Origin: Phialocephala subalpina
Lineage: Eukaryota; Ascomycota; Leotiomycetes; Helotiales; Mollisiaceae
NCBI GenBank assembly: GCA_900073065.1
Contig: FJOG01000006.1
Span: 521,167 to 585,166, forward strand
DNA: 64,000 nucleotides
Direction of reading: 5' to 3'
Each line of letters starts with the position of its first letter. The stretch's first letter is position 1. The notes beneath the pieces were generated by a model. That model did no database searches. It was given only the letters and a program-made list of their open reading frames with translations, and had not been told where the DNA came from. Position numbers and translations under genes: made by a program. Below are positions 55,815 through 64,000 of this stretch, in pieces.

Positions 55815-58800
55815 ATGGAGACAGAGTCAATAGCTGCTAGCAGCAGCCAGTCGGAGGACATTATTCAGACACCATCAGTAGATGGGCGGAATGACTTCAG
55901 TCTTATCAAATCAGCACCTCCACATGTTTATTCCAGCCCAAGATACGACAAAAATACCCATCCCTGGCCAGAGCGACCTGAAATTCAGAATTTCACGGGA
56001 TGCGACAGTATTAAAGACGCTCCTCACCTTGTCATCCCTGAGATTTTTGTCTCGCTCGAGCACGTAAAGCTTCGCAACAATAGCTGCTAGCAGCAGCCAG
56101 TCGGAGGACATTATTCAGACACCATCAGTAGATGGGCGGAATGACTTCAGTCTTATCAAATCAGCACCTCCACATGTTTATTCCAGCCCAAGATACGACA
56201 AAAATACCCATCCCTGGCCAGAGCGACCTGAAATTCAGAATTTCACGGGATGCGACAGTATTAAAGACGCTCCTCACCTTGTCATCCCTGAGATTTTTGT
56301 CTCGCTCGAGCACGTAAAGCTTCGCAATTATCAACAGCCAGTATCCTGTTTCCGGAATGTGTCGTCAAGCTTGAGGATCTCATCTGGACACGGGAGAGGT
56401 TGCTTGAGGTCCAGCCAGATTCTGCTAAGCAAATGTTGCAGTCGGCCATCTTGTGGATCGATGATAAACATCCTGTCTTGAGATCCTTTCAGTGTCTCAG
56501 TGCTCTTCCAGGACAGACCCACATACTTGATGGAGAGAATATCGACATCCTCCTCACGCATTTGGCGCACGGTCGGTGGACGTGGGTTACGACTTTCAAG
56601 GCATTTCCGAGAACTAAATTTCAGGTTTATGGCAAGGGAACTACTCCGCTGCATTCAGCCCGGAAGACGCTCGTAATAAACACTAAGCTGACGGCATATC
56701 TGCACGATGTAAGAATGTGTTTTTATTCTTTCAGTCCTAAAGATGCGCTTCAAACGTTCTGCGACGGAAAAATACAATACGGGAAGGATTTCAACGGTTT
56801 ATCCACAAGGCTACCGGAATCCGTATTGAAGTCCATCTTGAGCCAGCCAAACAATAGCAAGGGCATCCATAGATTCAGGGAGACGCTGCCTCTAGCGATC
56901 AAGATGTACCAAGAGATACGTTCGAAAGATCCTGCAGAGCTGCAGAAATTGCTCACCTCGTACTCCGAGCCAGATGTTCGAAGTATTACTCAACGCTTGT
57001 TGAGGGGTCCCAAAGGTCCCAGACGGCATACAGATTCCGAATTGAAGAGAATGGCTAAGAGACGATTATCGATGTCGCCAGAACCGACATGTGCTTGCGG
57101 TTTCGATGGCGCAAATGAGTGCATAGGAGAAATGGAGGATAGAAAAACAGCTGAGTACAAGAAGGTGGAAGAGGAAAATGAGAAGAGGATCTGCACTGCA
57201 AAGTTCCTCGCTCACCTCAAAGAGATAGCCAGCCACGATCCCGGATGTCGCCCTTCTTCCTGGGAGGAGCTGATTCACGGGTACTCGGTTGACCAACAGA
57301 AGGGAAAGGAACGGGAAGTACCTTGTCGACGATGCTCCGAGAATGGCAACATGAGAAGGAAATCGGAGGAGGAGCAGCTGATGCAAGATGAAATGATCCT
57401 TTGGGATCGCGACTATCAAAATGAAAGTCGTCTGAAGAACTGCAGGTGCTGCGATGACGATGGAAAATGCCCCCCAGAATGTTTACAAAGCCTTGGGACA
57501 TGCTTGGAGAACAATTACCTAGTGGAACGCATGGGGAATATCCAGGGAGAACACGAAACAGGAGATGTCATTATGGAAGACAACTGCAGTGACTGCCGAC
57601 TACGGAGAGTATCTCGCCTTATCATTCCAACCCAATTTGAGGATGACCCACGACAACCCGAACTTCACAAAAATGATAAGTATCGATCCGACCCGAACAT
57701 TCGACCTGTTTTCAAGCGCATAGGCATCATCTACAAGGACGACGAGTCTCAGTCGCCTAGAACCGCTCTCAACGATAGGTCTCACCTTAACCTCAGAACC
57801 CAGTCCATATATAAGCAAGAGGAGGCGTTATACAATAGAGGCGAGTCACCACCACACATAGTTAATGCGGACAATGGCTGTCTTATCGACAAAAACACTC
57901 AACTCATTCCAAAATCAGCAGAAGCAAGCAGTGAGTCTTATTAGACTTCCCAGCCTACAAGCATCGTTCATGATCAGACTCCGAAAGATCTCCCGGGGCC
58001 ATCCAGCCTATAGAGAGTGATCTGCCTCTCGAAAAACGTGCTACTGAAAGTACTACCTCGACGTCTACAAATACGTCAGATACAACATCAGATTCAGTAA
58101 TCGGTAAGCAAAGACTGTCCTTGACGTCTATGTCACTATGTGACTCCAGATACGCCGTCCAGCAAAGACCATAAGCTTCTAATCTCTTCAACAAAATTGT
58201 TGATTTTAAGGCAGGAGGCGACGCCATCGAACATCCGACGACTGGCACATTCCAGCTCGAGGGACCTCAAATCTACAGCACCAACGACAGTTTGCTCAAT
58301 GTCCTAGGATCAGATTTACAGCCCACCGATCCAGAGTATGATATTTCCCATCCTCCAAGATACAAGACCGAACCCGAAGATTCCGAAACGGTTCCTCCTA
58401 TCAGCAACAACGAATCAGGCGAAGACAACGTCGACGAAGAACATAACATCGAAGACCATGACGAAAACGCAGAGGCGTCTTCAAGCAGTGAAAACAGTTG
58501 GAATCTTTACTATCACGATCCCCATGCGTCATTTTCTTCGCGTCGCCAACGTCCTGAACACGATGAGATACTGTGTCGAAACGCTGAGGTGGCAGCTGCT
58601 GTGAACCGTTTAGGCTCCAGTCCGAGGCCGTCGCCTCTTCAGTCACGTATGTCATTCGTGGGCGACCAATTTTATGCCAACGAAGATGGCTACGATGCCG
58701 ATACAGAACCTGTCGAGCTTGACGTTGCTTCGGTAGTAGCGATACGACCTGTGAGGCCTCGTACAATCGGCTCGCAGGATTCGGGATATGCGTCTTTGAC

Positions 58801-58867
58801 TGCCAATATTTCGCTTCCTGAGAACGATGATGATGGGCTTGAGGATTTAGAATTGAGAGATAAATGA
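55815..58867 (+). CDS. Large Cys-rich protein of unknown function, 5' end disturbed
   Basis: The coding frame is sure from about 56338 (SILFPECVVKLEDLIWTRER) through 57930. It then continues in exons 57978-58103 and 58215-58867 across introns of 47 and 111 nt in phase (SVIG|GDAIEHPTTG), ending DGLEDLELRDK. The middle has Cys clusters CACGFDGANEC, CRRCSENG, CRCCDDDGKCPPECLQ and CSDCRLRR, suggesting metal binding, and an acidic Ser-rich tail. The start is unresolved. An ATG at 55815 (METESIAASSSQSEDI) opens into the duplicated 250-bp block but in another frame, so an intron or a frame change lies near 56305-56340; a 28-nt candidate intron is too short to trust. The upper limit given is this ATG. 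I do not recognise the family. Confidence 0.55.
55828..56327 (+). repeat. Perfect 250-bp tandem duplication
   Basis: Positions 55828-56077 and 56078-56327 are identical by eye. The duplicated block is bounded by CAA at its start and CAA at its end, so the event may have used a three-base microhomology. 250 is not a multiple of three, so reading through both copies shifts frame. Confidence 0.92.
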
Positions 58868-59480
58868 GCTGAGCGACAGAATACGGAGTTTTTTTTTTGA
58901 AGTGGATAAGGTGGTGAAAGGTGTACCGCTTCTTGTCGGAGATGCTAATGAGAATTTGGCTGTTGCGATAAGTGGCGAATAAGCGGTTTGGGCAGATGTT
59001 CGTTTTTGTGCCTTCCTCCGGGGTCCGTGGGACACGGTTTTCGAATTCTTGTAGATTTCTCAGATAGTTTCATGTTACTAGTCTTCATCTAATCCTTCTA
59101 CGATCTATTATGTGCTCAGCTGTTTAGCTGGCAGCAGCAAACTTTCGGGAGGTCGACGAAAATCTCTGAGCTGGCTTTGTTAGCTGCCGCAATATGATAC
59201 ACCCAACATAAGGTTTACACCAGTTTCTCGATATTTGAAATTAGTATGATGTTAAGGAGGGAGTTACGCTCCCAGCACAGAAAAATGTGGAAGGAAATCA
59301 GCTCCAAGGCAATTTTAATACTGCATTACACAATACAAAAATTTGTGGACTTGATTGGTATTATCTTAAAATTATCAGTACAGAACGTATCATGACGACA
59401 AGAACTCCTCCTGCCCGAGAAGTCAACAGGTTACAGAACTCTAATCTGTTGTCGCGAACCCACCGTCTGTCCCCAATTTG
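58868..59480. other. Convergent intergenic region
   Basis: 3' flanks of the Cys-rich gene (plus) and of the 2EXR gene (minus). A poly-T run of eight or more at about 58890 lies just after the first gene. Nothing else is seen. Confidence 0.4.
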
Positions 59481-60314
59481 TCATCGACTAATCCCCACAA
59501 GACTGATGCCCAATTCCTGCAAGAACCCCTCATCCACTCCATTCTTGACCATCTTTCCTTTCCGAGCCTGGATATTATCCGGGAACCTTTTATAACCTGG
59601 TAGGGCAGGCTCCACCAAAACTCTTCCAAGCGCATCATCCCACAATTCTCTCAAAACTACTCCCTTGAGATCGATTTTTGATGATCCAACTATTGCTCTA
59701 TGAGGCGCTATACTTCTCACTACGCCCTGACGCCACGATAAACATTGATTGGAGAGGACAAAGTATAGTGTTCTGAGCGCCTGAAATTTCGTGATGGAAT
59801 AGCTGCCGTTCTCGTCCTTCTTGTCCATGATTGTTGAGAAATGATCTGCTGGCCAGGCGAGATTTCGAAGTTGTGTAGCTATGTTGGGAGCGAGGCTTTG
59901 GAGGAACCGAGTGACCGTGTGTTCGTAACGCCCCATGCAGTTGCCATCGGCCATTGAAAGGTAGAGGGTGTCTCGGGACAGATCGACATACACACCGAAG
60001 AGTGTTTTGTGCTGGGCCTTCGCGAATTTCCGGGACTCGCCGACGCCTCTATTTCCCTGCTCGTTGTTCTCTCGCTTCTCGTTCTCAACTTCGATGAGGG
60101 TATAGCTTTTGAGTGCGTGTTGGCGAGATTCGGCGCAGACCTGGAGTGGCATTGTACGGTCGGTATGGTAACCTCTGCTTTCACTCCATAGAACTTCCAC
60201 AATGCATGGTTCATGTATGAATTCGTACCAGATTTTAAGCCTTGACTCAATGGGAAGCTTGGGGAATAGGTCGAAATTCTCCACCCTACTTCTGGTATTG
60301 AGCCACGGAGGCAT
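59481..60314 (-). CDS. 2EXR-family protein, copy 4 (277 aa)
   Basis: A single exon from the ATG at 60314. The N-terminal motif FDLFPKLPIESRLKIWYEFI is a clear 2EXR box, followed by the second block PLQVCAESRQHALKSY. Then come KTLFGVYVDLSRDTLYLSMA, a feature common in longer 2EXR proteins, and LRNLAWPADHFSTIM. It differs strongly from copies 1-3, which share their own middle region, so it belongs to a separate subgroup. The function is unknown. The frame is intact. Confidence 0.85.
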   Translation of the reverse strand: MPPWLNTRSRVENFDLFPKLPIESRLKIWYEFIHEPCIVEVLWSESRGYHTDRTMPLQVCAESRQHALKSYTLIEVENEKRENNEQGNRGVGESRKFAKAQHKTLFGVYVDLSRDTLYLSMADGNCMGRYEHTVTRFLQSLAPNIATQLRNLAWPADHFSTIMDKKDENGSYSITKFQALRTLYFVLSNQCLSWRQGVVRSIAPHRAIVGSSKIDLKGVVLRELWDDALGRVLVEPALPGYKRFPDNIQARKGKMVKNGVDEGFLQELGISLVGISR

Positions 60315-61310
60315 TTTTGGAGACTAAGATAGTAGTTCGGAGGCGGTGAGTTGGGTATGTTTGTAGTTTCGGAGTTGGGGAAGGTGGGTAGCAGGCGTGC
60401 TCAACTTGCAAGAGCTTCGTGGGGAGGAGGTGTGGAAGCTTTAGTGCTGAAGTGTTGAACACGCGTTAAAAATTGGTCGCTTAGTGAAGACAGTGAATGT
60501 CGTGAAGAACGATGCAGGCATCAATTTATAGCTCTGAAAGCGACCTCCAATTCTTGGAAAGCTCTCCCGTTTGAAGTTGCGGTAAAGCTTGCGACAAAGC
60601 TGCGAATAGCAGAGTTAAACGACGTTGAAAGCTCTAAGCGAGCAACACGATGCTATCAACACCCGGACGGCGTAAAATAATCGGATTAGATGCTGTAGCA
60701 AATGTACCAAGCCATAAAGGACATTCAAATAAAGTCAAAGGAAGTTTTGATCGAGCATCTGTTTTCTCTATCACCCAATTCAAGTCTTGGTCACTTGCCT
60801 TCACTTTGCTTTCTGCCTACATTTATTCTTCCCAAATCCGTTTTCAGTAAAATGCCAGGCTCGAATCACCTATTCAACCTAGAATTAAGAGGCTGTGGAG
60901 GCTATGGGGGACTGGTTGGTAATTTAGTGGGGTTACAAGGCAATATTGCTCAGTGCCTTGGCAGCAAAAAGAGCCAACACTTCAATGCTGCAATGGATTT
61001 GCACATGACAACTGAAAGAAAAACATTGTCCCTGCAAAATGCGAATAAAAGTTTACTTAGGCCGGTCAACTAAGGCAAGATTATCATAAAATAAGCATCT
61101 TCGCTGCTTCAAATATACGCGCTCTCGTTATCATTACATAGTTACAAGAACCACATATTATTCCACTTGTGACAAAGTGAGTTTATAGATCAACGCGGAT
61201 TTATTCTTGCATGAAAATGGCAAGAAACGAAAACGAGTCTCTATCGGAAGCTTTACAGACACTACCATGCACCTTTCCACGATATTCTGTTACAAGTTTC
61301 ATTACGTCAT
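60315..61310. other. Intergenic 1 kb
   Basis: Upstream region of 2EXR copy 4 and an AT-rich stretch. Frames at 60650-60850 and 60702-61073 show no features. No gene is called. Confidence 0.4.
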
Positions 61311-61736
61311 TCAGACAATACTTACTCTGATGCCTGGTTCATCCAAAGAAATAAGCCTCGACCTAACAGACCCAACGCCTACTCTTTCAAACATTCCACA
61401 GCCACAACCACTCGACTTCACAATAATAACATAGCAATCTTGCCCGTACTGATGGCTGTAATAGCCGAATTGTCTGCCGATGACTACACACTTGAGACCT
61501 TCGAGATCAGAAGCATCCACGTCAAATCGTAGCCAACTCCGTGGCTTAGGAGGTTCATACGAATCCCCATCTTCAACACTATCGCTATCACTCCTTGCAT
61601 CATTACTGCCCTCGCTACCCTCATAAGTGCATCCAGTACCCAATAATACACACTCATCCCCCTCACGCACCATATTACAATCTTTAAATTCTCTCACACG
61701 GCACTCAAGCTCTTTACTATTCCGGAATCGCAACAT
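61311..61736 (-). pseudogene. Probable C-terminal fragment of a HET-type protein
   Basis: A 141-codon minus frame reads like the tail of a HET protein: ECVLLGTGCTYEGSEG, SWLRFDVDASDLEGLKCVVI then GRQFGYYS, DCYVIIVKSSG, and an ending of the form FERVGVGSVRSRLISLDEPG. In HET proteins this region lies after the APSWSW box; nothing upstream of it (61737 onwards) resembles the rest, and an in-frame TAG precedes the ATG by 15 nt. It is best seen as a 5'-truncated relic. The assignment rests on the pattern of a late conserved strand plus the ERVG segment, and is moderate. Confidence 0.45.
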
Positions 61737-61984
61737 TCTCCTCCCTAGCTAGCTCTACAGACTTAACAATACGATTTTTACCTACAGGCCGATGCCCTGA
61801 CCTCGTAGCATCTCATACGGTAAAAAACAATCTTCTTTCGCTCCTAAATTATATTAAAGGGATACCACGACTCTCTAAGTGGGCTTCGATACCTCTTTAT
61901 AATTTAATTCACTGCACCCTCAATCTGACGTCATTGCTAGGAAGTCTCCACCTTAGACGGCAGTATGGTAGTTATACACGAGTT
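61737..61984. other. AT-rich spacer
   Basis: A short AT-rich stretch between the HET-tail fragment and the last exon of the esterase gene. No gene or repeat was identified. Confidence 0.4.
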
Positions 61985-63285
61985 TCATAGACACTATATT
62001 TTAACAAAGTATTAGTTCCCACGCTATACTACATCGCAAAATATTGTCAAACGAATGGATGTATCTGACCTGGGAAAACCACGCGTTCGAATATGTACAA
62101 GTATACGGGGATTCACATATCGTTGGACCTGTCCAGCCAGTGCCACCACTAGGTCATAAGTCAGTATGGATTGCAGTAAGAGGCCTATTTTGCACACTAG
62201 GTGCCCCTACCATTGTCCCCAATGAGCAGCAGTGCTAGTTGAACTTGCAGTAGATGTAGTGGTGCTTGTTGATAAAGTTGTACTGGCTATGGTTGATGTC
62301 GTAGTTGATGTAGTCGAGGAGGAGGGCATAAGGCCAAACCACACAAGATCGTCCTCCGTTCGAACAGGTACTGAATGACCTACATCCAATGCAGAGAAAC
62401 CAACCAATCTAGTGCCATCTCCGTAAACCATCTTGGTGTAGCCAGCGATAGGAGTGTTGCTAATGTTTTGGGACCAGGATACCCCTAGTACGTTTGACCA
62501 TTCTTTCATTTCTTCGGCGAGGTTCGGATATGCGAGAGTGAAATCGGCGGTTCCGTGATATCTGTATATATTTAGGACAGTAATACACCACAAAACGACA
62601 GAAATTAGTAGAAAGGGAGCACTCACAATGCCATCTTGGGATAACTTCCAGTATACCCAGGATAATAGCTGCGCACCAGATTTCCCCACTGTTGCGCTGT
62701 CTGGATATACAATCCACTCGAGCACGTCGTATTCCATGCCGCCTGTGCCATTCCAGCAGTTGCAGTCGAGACATAAAAGCATCCATCAGGTACTCCCGAG
62801 TAAGCCGTACAGGCCTTAAAGACATCCGGGTACGCTCCAGCCAACACATTCGTCATCATAGCCCCGGAGCTAAGGCCAGTAGCATACACCTTACTTGCGT
62901 CCCCTCCATAATTGGCCGTAGCATATTTAACCATGTTAACAATCGTAAGACTATCACCGCCTCCATTGTGGGTCAAACTTGCCAGGGAAGCGACATCCCA
63001 GCATTTGTCTGATGAAGGTGAATCGGGGTAGATGACAATGTAGCCGTAGGTATCTGCGTACGTTGCGTAACCAGTATCAGAAAAGTAGTCGTTTGCGCTG
63101 CCGCCGCACCAGTGGATTGCTACGATTATGGGAGCGAGGGATAGCTTGGTTGTGGGAACATAGATGTACATTCCCGCGCTTGTTGGTCCTGCGACGAAAG
63201 CAGTTACTTGCTGGAGAGATGAGGTGAGGGTGTTGCCTAGATGAATCAGGGCCAGCATGGCCGTGAGGACAGAGAGGGAGAACAT
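61985..63285 (-). CDS. Acetyl xylan esterase, CE1 family, with C-terminal CBM1
   Basis: Exons complement(62627-63285), complement(62211-62561), complement(62070-62148) and complement(61985-61993) give 365 aa. Residues 1-22 are a signal peptide. The catalytic domain shows [32 protein letters not shown], the nucleophile elbow [11 protein letters not shown] (Ser139), [13 protein letters not shown] (acid) and ALDVGHSVP (His). A Ser/Thr linker follows. The cellulose-binding module is built from three exons: HWGQ(C) | [20 protein letters not shown] then NAWFSQ | CL. The terminal exon is nine nt, including the stop. CBM1 aromatic and Cys positions are all present. The enzyme should be secreted, bind cellulose and remove acetyl groups from xylan, helping plant cell-wall breakdown. 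It is intact under this splice model. Confidence 0.9.
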
Positions 63286-64000
63286 ATTGCTTGCTTGTAA
63301 ATGAAATATGATACAAATGAAAAGAGACCAGAAGGTGGATTAATGAGTATTTATGTCAACAATGGCTATCAGCACACTTATCAGTATTAAATCTTCCAAC
63401 CGGACTTTAATATTTCTTCTAGTCTTGTGATTGTGGAGCCCTATATCCGTAGGCTAAGTTCTCAAAATCAGTTGGACCTTTTCCTTGAACTCTGCTGAGC
63501 AAACCTCGAATCCTTGTCAAAGCATCATTCAAAGATCAACGGAAAGTAGGCAACTGGGGCCTAAATAGGGCCGTCAACTAGCTCAGGCCGTCTTTCCCCC
63601 AGAAAACGGCAATCAAGGCAAAGCGGGGTGCCAAAGATTTGCGGAGGCAGTGCGCTCCGAACATCCTTGTTTTCTCCGGATTTCCCTCCAATCGCGGTTA
63701 TTACTCAAGGTCAACACGTTCATCTTTTCGAATGCTTTTTTTATTTTTCATTGCCGGTCGTCCGAAACTATATCAAGCCAGATCGCCCGGGACTGAGTCC
63801 GCCTGGTCCGGGCGATTCCTCAAGATGGATCGTCTGATGGATTTTTGATGCTTTCGGTTGGCTGACTACATGTGCATAGTTACACCGTTTTCAGACACCT
63901 GCCCTCAAATCACCATTCTAACGGGGCGAAATTAGTTTCCAGCTTGCACATGATCAATTTAGATCGTGCTGTGCTTCTTGCAGCGAGGTACGAGCAGAAA
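63286..64000. promoter_or_regulatory. Upstream of the esterase gene; stem-loop at 63782-63816
   Basis: No gene is supported. On the plus strand ATCGCCCGGGAC (63782-63793) and GTCCGGGCGAT (63806-63816) can form a strong hairpin with a 12-nt loop. The first 350 bp next to the esterase start should hold its promoter. Confidence 0.45.

Noticed and set aside
56305..56332. A 28-nt intron joining the duplicated block to the downstream coding frame
   Set aside because: It gives a continuous frame but is far shorter than every other intron in the window, so the 5' structure is left unresolved.
56331..56654. 107-codon minus-strand frame
   Set aside because: Antisense to the well-supported Cys-rich coding frame.
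60702..61073. 123-codon plus-strand frame
   Set aside because: No domain, no splice partner, AT-rich surroundings.
1..64000. tRNA, rRNA, CRISPR arrays, intact transposons
   Set aside because: Looked for tRNA T-loop motifs, transposase or reverse-transcriptase signatures and regular spacer arrays by eye and found none; a covariance-model scan could still find a missed tRNA.

Overview
The window is nuclear DNA of a filamentous ascomycete (Pezizomycotina). Evidence: short GT-AG introns, mostly 43-110 nt, that join reading frames exactly; gene families typical of these fungi (het-C, HET-domain and 2EXR proteins, a fused BtaB/BtaA betaine-lipid synthase, ankyrin-CorA proteins, a CE1 esterase with a CBM1); and widely spaced genes on both strands. 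Leotiomycetes fits best in style, but that placement is inference. I found no tRNA, rRNA, CRISPR array or intact transposon.

Layout. 0-12.6 kb: the C-terminus of a Noc2-like protein, a broken carboxylesterase, the betaine-lipid synthase, a HET-domain pseudogene, a small Myb-like gene, an EFM2-type lysine methyltransferase and a degenerate TATA-bearing tandem array. 12.6-25.8 kb: NPR2 (TORC1 nutrient signalling), an ankyrin-CorA membrane protein, a 199-aa orphan, a secreted Gly/His/Asp-rich protein with internal dibasic sites, a GNAT enzyme and a Cys-rich membrane protein. 26-34.9 kb: a HET pseudogene, a 5'-truncated regulator with a GATA finger, het-C and an HMG-box protein. 35-38.7 kb: a gene desert with several TATA-like modules. 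38.7-47 kb: an SDR, two tandem 2EXR genes, an orphan gene whose long intron holds a minisatellite, and a 2EXR pseudogene. 47.7-54.7 kb: Maf pyrophosphatase, a bHLH factor, mitochondrial ThrRS and two conserved-looking unknowns. 55-64 kb: a Cys-rich unknown with a perfect 250-bp tandem duplication at its 5' end, a fourth 2EXR gene, a HET-tail fragment and a CE1-CBM1 acetyl xylan esterase.

Housekeeping genes (NOC2, BTA1, EFM2-like, NPR2, Maf, mitochondrial ThrRS, HMG) alternate with decaying accessory genes. Six loci are broken or truncated: carboxylesterase, two HET genes, a HET tail, a 2EXR copy and the GATA regulator. Several premature stops fit G:C to A:T changes, but no intact parental copies are in the window for comparison. 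The two most notable items are the secreted protein at 20.4-21.1 kb, which looks like a Kex2-processed repeat precursor, and a dead HET gene about 1.7 kb from het-C, an arrangement reminiscent of het-c/pin-c allorecognition in Neurospora. Exon boundaries were read by eye from splice signals and frame continuity; there are no transcript data.
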